Assembly: GCF_004123145.1 (NCBI RefSeq)
Contig: NZ_SDKC01000001.1
Coordinates: 1,321,501 to 1,385,500, forward strand
Length of the DNA: 64,000 nucleotides
Reading direction: 5' to 3'
DNA from: Blautia faecicola
Lineage (GTDB): Bacteria > Bacillota > Clostridia > Lachnospirales > Lachnospiraceae
Below the pieces are notes generated by a model. That model was not told the DNA's origin. It saw only the letters and a list, made by a program, of their open reading frames with translations, and did not search any database. Positions 53,986 through 63,116 of this stretch are shown one piece after another (position 1 is the first letter of the stretch; every line of letters begins with the position of its first letter). A program made the position numbers and the translations under genes.

Positions 53986-55506
53986 ATGAGCAAGAAAAAA
54001 GGAGAAGGCCTGAAATCATTTAACAAAGGGTTTAGCGTTCCGGACACTTACATTATTATTTTCTTTGTGGTTGTCCTTGCTGCGATCGTTACGTTCTTTG
54101 TTCCGAAGGGCTACTACGAAACACAGGATGTTACGTACATGATGAACGGGGTGGAGAAGACCCGTACGGTAATTAAAGATGGAAGTTTCCAGTATCTGAC
54201 AGACGATGCGGGAAAAGCAGTCACAGAAGGGGTTGCCTTATTCAGCGGTGACGGCGAAAGCGGTTTCTTTAATTACATGTTTAATGGAATTGTAAGCGAT
54301 TCTGCGATTCAGATCATTGCATTTTTGCTGGTAGTTGGTGGTGCGTTCGGTATCATGATCCGTACAGGAGCCATCGAAGCGGGACTGGTCGGACTGATCC
54401 GCAAGGCAAAAGGGGCAGAAAAGTTACTGATTCCGGTTCTTTTTGTACTGTTTTCTCTTGGCGGGGCTGTTTTTGGAATGGGAGAGGAAGCACTTCCGTT
54501 CACCATGATTTTGTGTCCGCTGTTTGTTGCGGTTGGATATGATACGGTCATTGCAGTTCTGGTTACTTATGTGGCAACACAGATCGGTTTTGGTGCTTCC
54601 TGGATGAACCCGTTTTCAGTGGGTATCGCACAGGGAATTGCCGGCATTGATGTGTTTTCCGGTGCGGGATTCCGTATGGTGATGTGGGTGGTATTTACCG
54701 CACTCGGCTGTGGAATGACCATGTTCTATGCAGCGAAAGTGAAAAAAACACCGACGATCTCGGTTGCTTATAAGACAGATCAGTATTTCCGTGAGCAGAA
54801 CGAGAAAACAGGTATCGATGATGGGCATTCTTTCGGGATCGGACACATTCTGGTTCTGCTGACACTGGCGATTACCGTTGTATGGGTAGTCTGGGGTGTT
54901 ATGAAAAAAGGCTATTATATGCCTGAGATCGCAACACAGTTCTTTATCATGGGTGTCGTTGCAGGTGTGATCGGCGTGATGTTCCATCTGAATGATATGA
55001 AAATGAACGATATTGCAACTTCTTTTAAAAACGGAGCGAAAGATCTGATCGGTGCGGCACTGGTAGTGGCTATGGCACAGGGAATTATGCAGGTGCTTGG
55101 TGGTTCTGATCCGACGACACCAACGGTGATCAATACGATCATGTATGGAATCTCAAAAGCACTGGCAGGACTTTCCGGTGCGGCAGCAGCTGTTTTGATG
55201 TATCTGTTCCAGTCCGTATTTAATTTCTTTGTAGTATCCGGATCCGGACAGGCAGCAGTGACCATGCCGATCATGGCTCCGCTGGCAGACCTGCTGGGAG
55301 TTACCCGTCAGACCTCGGTACTTGCTTTCCAGCTGGGAGATGCATTTACTAATCTGATCGTTCCGACTTCCGGATGTCTGATCGGTTCTCTTGCAATTGC
55401 AAGAATCGAGTGGTCCAGCTGGATCAAGTTCATGTGGAAATACCTGGGTATACTGATGATCGGGGCAGTAATAACGATTTTAATTGCGGTTGGAATCGGA
55501 TTCTGA
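53986..55506 (+). CDS. YfcC family membrane transporter
   Basis: A 506-residue membrane protein with roughly 12 helices, of the YfcC (DcuC-like, PF03606) family of putative basic amino acid or dicarboxylate carriers. Seen: VPDTYIIIFFVVVLAA at the first helix, VVGGAFGIMIRTGAIEAG, GMGEEALPFTMILCPLF and the SGSGQAAVTMPIMAPL loop near helix 10. ATG 53986 is chosen for its GGAGGGA site 9 nt upstream. The isoaspartyl dipeptidase gene next to it suggests import or export of a peptide or amino acid product. Confidence 0.9.
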   Translation: MSKKKGEGLKSFNKGFSVPDTYIIIFFVVVLAAIVTFFVPKGYYETQDVTYMMNGVEKTRTVIKDGSFQYLTDDAGKAVTEGVALFSGDGESGFFNYMFNGIVSDSAIQIIAFLLVVGGAFGIMIRTGAIEAGLVGLIRKAKGAEKLLIPVLFVLFSLGGAVFGMGEEALPFTMILCPLFVAVGYDTVIAVLVTYVATQIGFGASWMNPFSVGIAQGIAGIDVFSGAGFRMVMWVVFTALGCGMTMFYAAKVKKTPTISVAYKTDQYFREQNEKTGIDDGHSFGIGHILVLLTLAITVVWVVWGVMKKGYYMPEIATQFFIMGVVAGVIGVMFHLNDMKMNDIATSFKNGAKDLIGAALVVAMAQGIMQVLGGSDPTTPTVINTIMYGISKALAGLSGAAAAVLMYLFQSVFNFFVVSGSGQAAVTMPIMAPLADLLGVTRQTSVLAFQLGDAFTNLIVPTSGCLIGSLAIARIEWSSWIKFMWKYLGILMIGAVITILIAVGIGF

Positions 55507-55555
55507 TGCAGGCGATCAGTGGAAACTGATTGAAGAGAAAATAAATCTATTGTAG

Positions 55556-55604
55556 AATAAGGCGTGTAGATGAAAAATGACTTTTTTCGTATACACGCCT
55601 TATT
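55556..55604 (+). terminator. Hairpin after YfcC gene
   Basis: AATAAGGCGTGTA / TACACGCCTTATT perfect 13-bp stem; only a short T-run follows. Confidence 0.65.
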
Positions 55605-55639
55605 TACGCGAACAACGAACCAAAGTCCGTGCTTGCACG
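55603..55639 (+). repeat. Dispersed hairpin repeat, type C
   Basis: Near copy of 53855-53892: begins TTTACGCGAACAACGAACC and ends CGTGC-TT-GCACG. It lies in the leader of the isoaspartyl dipeptidase gene, about 50 nt from the start. Confidence 0.65.
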
Positions 55640-55689
55640 AGATCCTGGCAACTGGTGGAGTATACGGATTGGATAAAGGAGAAGAGAAA

Positions 55690-56829
55690 ATGAAATTAAT
55701 AAAAAATATTGATGTATATGCGCCGGAGCCTCTGGGGAAAAAGGATGTGCTTATCCTGGGTGATAAAATCGCAAAGATAGAAGAGGCAGGCGGGATGCCG
55801 GAGATTCCATTCCTTTTACCGGAGGATGTGATCGATGGAAGCGACAGGATTCTTACACCGGGATTTATCGACTGCCATGTGCATGTGCTTGGCGGAGGCG
55901 GCGAGGGAGGATTTGCCAATCGAACACCGGAAGCGACAGTGGAAGGGATGACAAGATTCGGAGTGACGACAGTTGTCGGATGCCTTGGGACCGATGGGAT
56001 CGGCCGGGATATGTGTGCACTGGTGGCAAAAACAAAAGGGTTAAATGAACAGGGAATGTCGGCTTACTGTTATACCGGAAGTTATCAGATTCCGGTTCGC
56101 ACACTGACAGACAGTGTTACGAAAGATATTATGATGATCCAGGAGATTATCGGAACCGGAGAGATCGCCATCTCGGATCACCGATCTTCTCAGCCCACGT
56201 ATGAAGAATTTGTCCGGGTGGTGGCAGATACCAGACTTGGCGGTGTCCTTTCGGGAAAGGCGGGAGTTGTTAATGTCCATCTGGGAGACAGTCCAAGATG
56301 TATGGATCTGATCGAACGGGTTGTGGAGGAAACAGAGATACCGGCATCGCAGATTCTCCCAACCCATGTCAACCGGAATGAAAAACTTTTCTGTAAGGCG
56401 ATCGAGTATGCATTAAAGGGCGGAAATGTTGATTTTACCGGAAATGAAGATATCGACTACTGGGAGACCGTCTGTGATGAAGTACGGGTGTGCAGCGGCA
56501 TCCGACGGATGATGCAGGCAGGTGTGGATCCGAAACACATCACTATATCTTCGGACGGACAGGGAAGTCTGCCGCTGTATAACGAAAAAGGAGAATTCCT
56601 TGGAATGGGTGTCGGCCAGTCCAGCTGTCTTTTGAAAGAGGTAAAAGAGTGTGTACAGAAAGCAGATATTCCTCTGGAAATCGCCATATCCACCATCACT
56701 TCCAATCCGGCGCGGATTCTTGAACTGAAGGGAAAAGGAAGAATTCAGGAAGGATATGATGCAGACTTGTGTATCCTGAGTTCGGAACTGGAACTTATGG
56801 AAGTGATCGCAAAGGGGATTGTCAGATAG
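55690..56829 (+). CDS. iadA: Isoaspartyl dipeptidase (beta-aspartyl peptidase)
   Basis: A 379-residue amidohydrolase that cuts isoaspartyl dipeptides. Metal-binding GFIDCHVHVLGGGGEGG, then ISDHRSSQPTYEEF, LPTHVNRNE, FTGNEDIDY and ISSDGQGSLP are as in IadA. The C-terminal strands (ILELKGKGRIQEGYDADLCI) form the small beta domain. ATG 55690 is preceded by AAAGGAG. Its product, aspartate, could be a substrate of the preceding transporter; this is inference. Confidence 0.93.
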   Translation: MKLIKNIDVYAPEPLGKKDVLILGDKIAKIEEAGGMPEIPFLLPEDVIDGSDRILTPGFIDCHVHVLGGGGEGGFANRTPEATVEGMTRFGVTTVVGCLGTDGIGRDMCALVAKTKGLNEQGMSAYCYTGSYQIPVRTLTDSVTKDIMMIQEIIGTGEIAISDHRSSQPTYEEFVRVVADTRLGGVLSGKAGVVNVHLGDSPRCMDLIERVVEETEIPASQILPTHVNRNEKLFCKAIEYALKGGNVDFTGNEDIDYWETVCDEVRVCSGIRRMMQAGVDPKHITISSDGQGSLPLYNEKGEFLGMGVGQSSCLLKEVKECVQKADIPLEIAISTITSNPARILELKGKGRIQEGYDADLCILSSELELMEVIAKGIVR

Positions 56830-56859
56830 GAAGAAGAGTTTGTCAGAGCAACTCTCCAC

Positions 56860-56888
56860 TTGCAGGAACTTTCATAAAGTGCTATAGT
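56860..56888 (+). promoter_or_regulatory. Promoter of queA
   Basis: TTGCAG, 17-bp spacer, TATAGT (56883-56888). Confidence 0.7.
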
Positions 56889-56920
56889 GGATAAGCACGA
56901 AATAAAGGAGTTTAGGAAAA

Positions 56921-57946
56921 ATGAGAACAGCAGATTTTTATTATGATCTTCCGCAGGAGCTGATCGCACAGGATCCACTGGAAGACCGTTCTTCCTCCAG
57001 ACTGATGCACCTGGACAAAGAGACCGGAGCACTGGAGCATACAGATTTTAAACATATTGTAAATTATCTGAAACCGGGCGACTGTCTGGTGGTAAATGAT
57101 ACAAAAGTCATTCCGGCCAGACTGTACGGCCATAAAAAAGAGACCGGAGCAGTCATTGAGATCCTTCTGTTAAAACGCCGGGAAAACGATATCTGGGAAT
57201 GTCTGGTAAAACCGGGAAAGAAAGCCCGTCCGGGAGCAGTCATTGATTTTGGTGACGGATTACTGACCGGAGAGATCATCGATGTAGTAGACGAAGGAAA
57301 CCGTCTGATCCAGTTCCATTATGAAGGTATCTTTGAGGAAATTCTGGATCAGCTGGGAGAGATGCCGCTGCCGCCGTATATCACTCACAAACTGCAGGAT
57401 AAAAACCGTTATCAGACTGTATATGCGAAAAATGAGGGATCTGCGGCTGCACCGACGGCAGGGCTTCATTTCACGCCGGAACTGTTAGAGCAGGTAAAAG
57501 AGATGGGTGTGCAGATCGCCCATGTAACCCTTCATGTGGGCCTGGGAACTTTCCGTCCGGTAAAAGTGGACGATGTGGAAAAGCATCATATGCATTCGGA
57601 ATTCTATATCGTAGAAGAAGATCAGGCAAAACTGATTAATGATACGAAAAAGAATGGTGGACGGGTGATCGCTGTAGGAACCACAAGCTGTCGTACCCTG
57701 GAATCAGCTACGGGAGAAGATGGTATCGTAAAAGCAACCAGCGGCTGGACCGAGATCTTTATCTATCCGGGCTATCAGTTCAAGTGTATCGATGCCCTGA
57801 TCACAAACTTCCATCTGCCGGAGTCTACACTGCTGATGCTGGTGTCCGCACTGGCCGGAAAAGAAAAAATCATGCATGCATATGAAGTGGCAGTGCAGGA
57901 AAAATATCGGTTCTTTAGTTTTGGGGATGCGATGTTTATCAGCTGA
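56921..57946 (+). CDS. queA: S-adenosylmethionine:tRNA ribosyltransferase-isomerase
   Basis: A 341-residue enzyme that transfers the ribosyl group of SAM to 7-aminomethyl-deazaguanine in tRNA, forming epoxyqueuosine. Typical segments: [59 protein letters not shown] and [10 protein letters not shown]. It is a single gene with its own promoter and a strong terminator. Confidence 0.96.
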   Translation: MRTADFYYDLPQELIAQDPLEDRSSSRLMHLDKETGALEHTDFKHIVNYLKPGDCLVVNDTKVIPARLYGHKKETGAVIEILLLKRRENDIWECLVKPGKKARPGAVIDFGDGLLTGEIIDVVDEGNRLIQFHYEGIFEEILDQLGEMPLPPYITHKLQDKNRYQTVYAKNEGSAAAPTAGLHFTPELLEQVKEMGVQIAHVTLHVGLGTFRPVKVDDVEKHHMHSEFYIVEEDQAKLINDTKKNGGRVIAVGTTSCRTLESATGEDGIVKATSGWTEIFIYPGYQFKCIDALITNFHLPESTLLMLVSALAGKEKIMHAYEVAVQEKYRFFSFGDAMFIS

Positions 57947-57997
57947 TAAAAAATAATTGGCAATCAGACTATGGGATAAATCTTTCCCATTGCCACA

Positions 57998-58052
57998 AAT
58001 AGGAATAGAAAACCCTCGGTGCTGCAGGGGGTTTCTGTTCCTATTTTTTTGC
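57998..58052 (+). terminator. Terminator after queA
   Basis: AAATAGGAATAGAAAACCC pairs with GGGTTTCTGTTCCTATTT, then a T-run. It can also serve the convergent AraC gene. Confidence 0.85.
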
Positions 58053-58075
58053 ATGTGAAATTCGCGAAGCGTATT

Positions 58076-58897
58076 TCAACTCGTGCGATATTTTTGCGGT
58101 GACATTCCATAAAGCTTATGGAACGTGCGAAGAAAAACTTTATAATTGGTAAGTCCATGCTTTTCCATGAGAACAGTAATCGTATCATCAGACTGTATCA
58201 GTTCTTTGGCAAGCTGCATGGTGCGGACATCATTCAGATATTCCAGAAATGTCTGACCAGTATATTTTTTAAACAAGCGGCAGAAGTATTCACGGGAAAC
58301 CGCCAGGGATCCGGAAGCCTGATCGAGTGTAAGAGGCTCACGATAGTTGGTCCGGATCCATTTCATGACTTTTGTGATCCGCTGCCGGTCCCGGTTATTT
58401 TCCATGGAAAAATCAGAAGATCCTTCGGTGCTGTGATCCCTGCAAAGAAGGTACAGGAATTCGTATAACCGGGAAGTAAAAAGAAGTTCATAGTGCGGCA
58501 TCTGTTCCTGAAAATATGTTTCCATGGCGAGAAGACAGGAAAGAAGCGGGGCATTTTCCGGTGAACGATCAAGATGGATGATCGTATCAAAACGCAGCCG
58601 GTCAAAATCAGGGAGATACGAACGAAGCTGTCGGTCGGAGACCTGAAGAATCAGATAATCACACCCACTTGTTCGGGTCATATGCAGATCACCGGAGTTG
58701 ACGATCAGCAGATCGTTGGCATGCAGCGTGTATTCGGCAGCCTGAACGATGGCAGAAAGCAGTCCTTCTTTAATATATAAAATTTCCACGTATTCATGCC
58801 AGTGTGCGGGAAACACGCCTGCCGGAGAAAAAACCGGTTCAAACCGCACCTGCAGATGTCCGGTCTCATGTATCGTTTCATAATAACGGGATTCCAT
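58076..58897 (-). CDS. AraC family regulator of the GH3 gene
   Basis: A 273-residue AraC regulator with a cupin sensor (FPAHWHEYVEILYIKEG, VNSGDLHMTR) and C-terminal helix-turn-helix pair (LDQASGSLAVSREYFCRLFK; MEKHGLTNYKVFLRTF). It is divergent from the permuted GH3 gene, so it likely responds to a beta-glucoside. The ribosome binding site GGAGGAT is good. Confidence 0.9.
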   Translation of the reverse strand: MESRYYETIHETGHLQVRFEPVFSPAGVFPAHWHEYVEILYIKEGLLSAIVQAAEYTLHANDLLIVNSGDLHMTRTSGCDYLILQVSDRQLRSYLPDFDRLRFDTIIHLDRSPENAPLLSCLLAMETYFQEQMPHYELLFTSRLYEFLYLLCRDHSTEGSSDFSMENNRDRQRITKVMKWIRTNYREPLTLDQASGSLAVSREYFCRLFKKYTGQTFLEYLNDVRTMQLAKELIQSDDTITVLMEKHGLTNYKVFLRTFHKLYGMSPQKYRTS

Positions 58898-58938
58898 AAA
58901 ATAATCCTCCAGAAGACAGAATAGATTGAATTGTTGAA

Positions 58939-58999
58939 AAATATCAAATTAGAAATAAAACTCTGAAAAAATCATACCAAAAAAAGAAAAAAATATCAA
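58939..58999. promoter_or_regulatory. Paired AAATATCAA repeats upstream of GH3
   Basis: AAATATCAA at 58939-58947 and 58991-58999, 52 bp apart (about five helical turns), with TATAAT at 59008-59013 but no good -35. This fits activator-dependent transcription of the GH3 gene by the AraC protein. Inference. Confidence 0.45.
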
Positions 59000-59186
59000 T
59001 ATCAACCTATAATAAGATAAAAAAGTACTAGTATGAAGAGAGAAGATGAGAGATAATACAATCAGAATCCCGTTTTACGGCAGAGATGAGCCGCAAAACA
59101 TCAAAAACAGGAAAAATTTGGGTGAAACGAAGACTGCGATTCGAAAATGCGATTGAAACGTAACAGGAATTGGGAGGTAATAACAG

Positions 59187-61775
59187 ATGAAAGCAAAAGT
59201 AAGAACATTTAGTGGAACAACATCCAACGAAGTAACACAGCGTGAGATCGACAACCGCGCCCTTGCACGGAAAGCGGCAGCCGAAGGATTTGTTCTTTTG
59301 AAGAATGAGAAACATTTTCTTCCGGCGAAAAAAGGTGGAAAGATCGCGCTGTACGGTGCGGGAGCAGTCAAAACCATCAAGGGAGGTACCGGTTCCGGGG
59401 ATGTCAATGAGCGTGATTATGTGACCATCGCACAGGGGATGAAAAATGCCGGATACGAAGTAACTACAGAAAGCTGGCTGGATTCTTATGTGAAGATCTA
59501 CGACCAGGCGAGAGAAGACTGGAAAGCAGAGATTCTGAAAAAAACAGAGACGATTGACAGCCCGAACGCATTCTTTGATGCATACTCCGCAACTCCGTTT
59601 TTTATGCCGTGTGGAAATGGCATCGATGTAGAGACAGCAAAAACTGACGGCGCAGACACCGCAGTATTTGTCATTGCCCGTATTGCGGGAGAAAACAAAG
59701 ACCGTTTTGACAAAGAAGGAGATTACTTTATCTCTACAGAAGAAAAAACACGGCTGGCACAAGTATGTGAGAGCTATAAAGATGTCGTGCTGGTGATCAA
59801 TACCGGTGGTCTGATGGATCTTGCATTTGCCGATGAATTTGCAAATATCCGTGCGATCGTACAGTATGTACAGGCAGGACAGGAAGGCGGCAATGCATTT
59901 GCCGATGTATTTACCGGAGAAGTAACACCATCCGGAAAGATGAGCGATACCTGGGCAAAAACCTACAACGATTATCCGGGTGCTGAAGTATTCAGTTACA
60001 AGAGCGGCAATCTGATGAAAGAGTATTATGAAGAAGGAATCTTTGTGGGATACCGTTACTTTGATACCTTCCAGGTTCCGGTTCGTTATGGATTTGGTTA
60101 TGGTTTATCCTATACTGATTTTGCAATCGCAGCAGGAGCCGTCAGTGTCAGTGCCCTGGGAACCATGGATCCAAAAGTTACCGTGGAAGTTACCGTGAAA
60201 AATACCGGTGATACTTATGCAGGAAAAGAGGTTGTACAGATCTACGCTTCCTGCCCACAGGGAAAACTGGTGAAAGAGTTCCGCCGTCTGGCAGGATTTG
60301 GCAAGACGAAACTGCTGGCGCCGGGAGAAGAACAGCAGATGAGGATCACTTTCCCGCTGTATCAGCTGGCTTCCTACAGTGAAGATCAGGCAGCATGGAT
60401 CCTGGAACCGGGCAAATACGGTATATGGGTGGGAAATGAGTTAAATACTTCCGTACTCAGCGGTGCTCTGGAACTGGATCAGGAAGCAGTGATGGTACAG
60501 TGTGAAAATATCTGCCCGTTAAAAGAAGAATTAAACGAGATCATGCCATTTGCCAGAAAAGTACAGGCAAGAGAACTGGCATGGCATGAGGAACTGAAAG
60601 CAAAAGGAATCGCACCGGTTGCAGTGAAAGCCGCAGATATTCCGACCGAAAAAGTGGCTTATCAGCAGATTCCGGATGTACTGCCGGGAAAAGCCGGAGA
60701 GATCGTAGAGCAAATGTCAGAGGATCAGCTGGTACAGATGGCTACCGGAGATCCGGGAAAAGACCAGAGCAATGCACTTGGTTCCGCAGGTATCTCCGTA
60801 CCGGGTTCCGCAGCCGAGACACCGCTGGTAGCAGCAAAAGAACCGTGGAATGTGGCAAGTATCGCACTGGCTGACGGTCCTGCAGGACTGCGTCTGAAAA
60901 AAGAATATCAGGTTGATGACGGTCGGATCGTACCGACGGATTTCCTGGCTGCACTGGAAGGCGGATTCTTTGCAGAAGAGCAGGTAAAGAGAGGAGCTTC
61001 TTATTATCAGTACTGTACTGCGATTCCGGTAGGAACTCTGCTGGCACAGACCTGGAATCTGGAGATGGTTCAGGAACTTGGTGAAATGATCGGTCATGAG
61101 ATGGAACTGTTCGGTGTGACCCTGTGGCTGGCACCTGGTATGAATATCCATAGAAATCCGCTGTGTGGAAGAAACTTCGAGTACTATTCCGAGGATCCGC
61201 TTCTGGCAGGTATGATGGCTGCATCCATGACGCTGGGTGTACAGAAAGTACCTGGATGCGGAACTACGATCAAACATTATGCATGCAACAACCAGGAAGA
61301 CAACCGTATGGGTTCTGATTCTGTCCTGTCTGAACGCACACTGCGTGAAATCTATCTGAAAGGATTTGAGATCGCAGTTAAGGATGCACAGCCGATGTCC
61401 ATCATGACTTCCTACAACCTGATCAACGGTGTACACGCTGCAAACTGCTATGACACCTGTACAAAAGCAGCAAGAGATGAATGGGGATTTGCCGGAGCAA
61501 TCATGACAGACTGGACAACCACCAATGTACAGATCCAGGGCGAGTGTACCGCGGCAGGCTGCATGAGAGCCGGAAACGATATGGTTATGCCTGGAATGGA
61601 AGAAGATCATGAAAATATCCGCAAAGAGCTGAAAGAAGGTACCTTGGATATCCGTGAACTGAAGAGATGTATCTACAACACTGTAAATATTATTCTGCAG
61701 TCCAACCAGTATGAGGATGCCGTAAGCTATGAAAAACAGTTCGACGGACTGGGCGAGTGGATGACGGTAAAATAA
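59187..61775 (+). CDS. Permuted glycoside hydrolase family 3 (beta-glucosidase-like)
   Basis: An 862-residue GH3 protein whose domains are in swapped order. Residues 1-305 are the GH3 C-terminal alpha/beta sandwich (ALARKAAAEGFVLLKNE, YVQAGQEGGNAFADVFTGE). Residues about 315-430 are a fibronectin III-like domain. The TIM barrel follows (about 510-850) with IALADGPAGLRLKK, LAPGMNIHRNPLCGRNFEYY, IKHYACNNQE and the nucleophile Asp in AIMTDWTTT. Permuted GH3 enzymes are known from Ruminococcus and Butyrivibrio. No signal peptide. RBS GGGAGG is 10 nt before ATG. Confidence 0.92.
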   Translation: MKAKVRTFSGTTSNEVTQREIDNRALARKAAAEGFVLLKNEKHFLPAKKGGKIALYGAGAVKTIKGGTGSGDVNERDYVTIAQGMKNAGYEVTTESWLDSYVKIYDQAREDWKAEILKKTETIDSPNAFFDAYSATPFFMPCGNGIDVETAKTDGADTAVFVIARIAGENKDRFDKEGDYFISTEEKTRLAQVCESYKDVVLVINTGGLMDLAFADEFANIRAIVQYVQAGQEGGNAFADVFTGEVTPSGKMSDTWAKTYNDYPGAEVFSYKSGNLMKEYYEEGIFVGYRYFDTFQVPVRYGFGYGLSYTDFAIAAGAVSVSALGTMDPKVTVEVTVKNTGDTYAGKEVVQIYASCPQGKLVKEFRRLAGFGKTKLLAPGEEQQMRITFPLYQLASYSEDQAAWILEPGKYGIWVGNELNTSVLSGALELDQEAVMVQCENICPLKEELNEIMPFARKVQARELAWHEELKAKGIAPVAVKAADIPTEKVAYQQIPDVLPGKAGEIVEQMSEDQLVQMATGDPGKDQSNALGSAGISVPGSAAETPLVAAKEPWNVASIALADGPAGLRLKKEYQVDDGRIVPTDFLAALEGGFFAEEQVKRGASYYQYCTAIPVGTLLAQTWNLEMVQELGEMIGHEMELFGVTLWLAPGMNIHRNPLCGRNFEYYSEDPLLAGMMAASMTLGVQKVPGCGTTIKHYACNNQEDNRMGSDSVLSERTLREIYLKGFEIAVKDAQPMSIMTSYNLINGVHAANCYDTCTKAARDEWGFAGAIMTDWTTTNVQIQGECTAAGCMRAGNDMVMPGMEEDHENIRKELKEGTLDIRELKRCIYNTVNIILQSNQYEDAVSYEKQFDGLGEWMTVK

Positions 61776-61847
61776 AAAATATGTAAAGTGAATATGGAAT
61801 AAAGTTACAACTGTTTAGGAAACATATGACAGAAAGATAACGTAACG

Positions 61848-61910
61848 AAATCCGCCAGGATGTGCAGGCAATCTTTGAAAAAAGAGAGGAGCAGATTCTG
61901 GCGGATTTTT
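61848..61910 (+). terminator. Terminator after GH3
   Basis: AAATCCGCCAG / CTGGCGGATTT stem with TT after it. Confidence 0.75.
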
Positions 61911-61984
61911 GCTTTTACATATGATAGCCACACATTACATAAAACGGACAGAATACAGTGTTTTGCCCGTAGCACCTGTAAGTA

Positions 61985-62113
61985 AATCATGATATAATGA
62001 GCGTTAGCGAGCGGGAATAAGCGCAGCTTATTCATCGGGAGCGGCGAATGTCGGTCATGATAGCTGCAAAGCAGCGTCAAGCACCGAAGGTGCGAATCAT
62101 GATATAATGAGCG
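61985..62113 (+). repeat. Direct repeat flanking a hairpin-rich segment
   Basis: AATCATGATATAATGAGCG occurs exactly twice (61985-62003 and 62095-62113). Between them are GAATAAGC-GCA-GCTTATTC, AGCTGC / GCAGC and GCACC-GAA-GGTGC hairpins. The repeat contains a TATAAT, so either copy might act as a promoter -10. Confidence 0.65.
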
Positions 62114-62207
62114 GAAGAGAGCCAGAACAAAATTTGTTCTGTTTATGATCGAAAGAACGTCCAGGGAGCAGAATTCCCGGATATTACTATATGGAGGAAT
62201 CAAAGAA

Positions 62208-62984
62208 ATGATGAGAAACAGAGAAGTGTTAAATGAAATAAAAAAACAGAGCCGGACGCTGATCGAAGAAAAGCGCGATAAATTTGTCAAACAAAGTCTG
62301 CTGTCGGATGAATTTTTGGACATGATGCAGAGAAACCGGAAACCATTTGACCTTTTGATGTCATATTATCAGTGTGCGATCATGGAGATTGAGACGAAAT
62401 TTAAAGTATTAAATGAGGAATATTCCCTGGAATATGATAAAAATCCGATCGAAGGGATCAAAAGCAGGATCAAATCTTATGACAGTCTGTTAAAGAAGAT
62501 CCGCAGAAAAGATATCCCGATGACACTTGAATCCATCGAGAAGAATATCACGGATATCGCCGGTGTGCGGGTGATCTGCTCCTTCCCGGCAGATATCTAT
62601 GAAGTCGCAGACAGCTTTTTGCGACAGGACGATATTACCTTATTAGAGCGTAAAGACTATATCCAGAACCCGAAGCCAAGCGGCTACCGCAGCCTGCACC
62701 TGATCGTGCAGGTACCAATCTTTCTGCAAAATGAGAAAAAACCGGTAACAGTGGAAGTGCAGTTCCGTACGATCGCGATGGATTTCTGGGCAAGTTTGGA
62801 ACACAAGATGCGTTATAAAAAGAACATTCCGGCAGAGCAGATGAAGTATCTGCAGGACGAACTGTACGACTGTGCGGAACAGAGTGCGGCACTGGATAAA
62901 AGAATGCAGAGCATCCGCAATCTGATCGCGGAAAATAAGGAAGAGGAGGAAGAACCGAAAGGATTTTTCCTGCCGCTTCTGTAA
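62208..62984 (+). CDS. Small alarmone synthetase (GTP pyrophosphokinase family)
   Basis: A 258-residue (p)ppGpp synthetase of the small RelP/RelQ type: only the synthetase domain, without HD hydrolase, TGS or ACT. Motifs: DIAGVRVICSFPADIYEVAD, PKPSGYRSLHLIVQVP with the Tyr that stacks on guanine, and VEVQFRTIAMDFWASLEHK. A helical C-terminus follows with DKRMQSIRNLIAENKEEEEE. ATG 62208 has GGAGGA 9 nt upstream. RelP and RelQ cannot be distinguished with certainty by eye. Confidence 0.92.
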   Translation: MMRNREVLNEIKKQSRTLIEEKRDKFVKQSLLSDEFLDMMQRNRKPFDLLMSYYQCAIMEIETKFKVLNEEYSLEYDKNPIEGIKSRIKSYDSLLKKIRRKDIPMTLESIEKNITDIAGVRVICSFPADIYEVADSFLRQDDITLLERKDYIQNPKPSGYRSLHLIVQVPIFLQNEKKPVTVEVQFRTIAMDFWASLEHKMRYKKNIPAEQMKYLQDELYDCAEQSAALDKRMQSIRNLIAENKEEEEEPKGFFLPLL

Positions 62985-63050
62985 GAAAATCTGAAAAAAA
63001 CGTGAATTTTATGAAAACAGTGTGAAAATGCTGTCTGACGGGAAAGATTA

Positions 63051-63059
63051 TGCTATAAT
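63051..63059 (+). promoter_or_regulatory. Extended -10 of the zinc peptidase gene
   Basis: TGCTATAAT; the -35 is not clear. Confidence 0.45.
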
Positions 63060-63116
63060 CATAATCCACTAAGAGAACAAAAAACGGAACCTCCGTGAAA
63101 AGAAAGAGGGAATACT

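Larger units (their letters stand above)
61776..62207. other. Intergenic region with terminator and repeats
   Basis: 432 bp without a gene: GH3 terminator at 61848-61910, then a 110-bp repeat unit (61985-62113), then the ribosome binding site of the next gene. The rest shows nothing recognisable. Confidence 0.6.
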
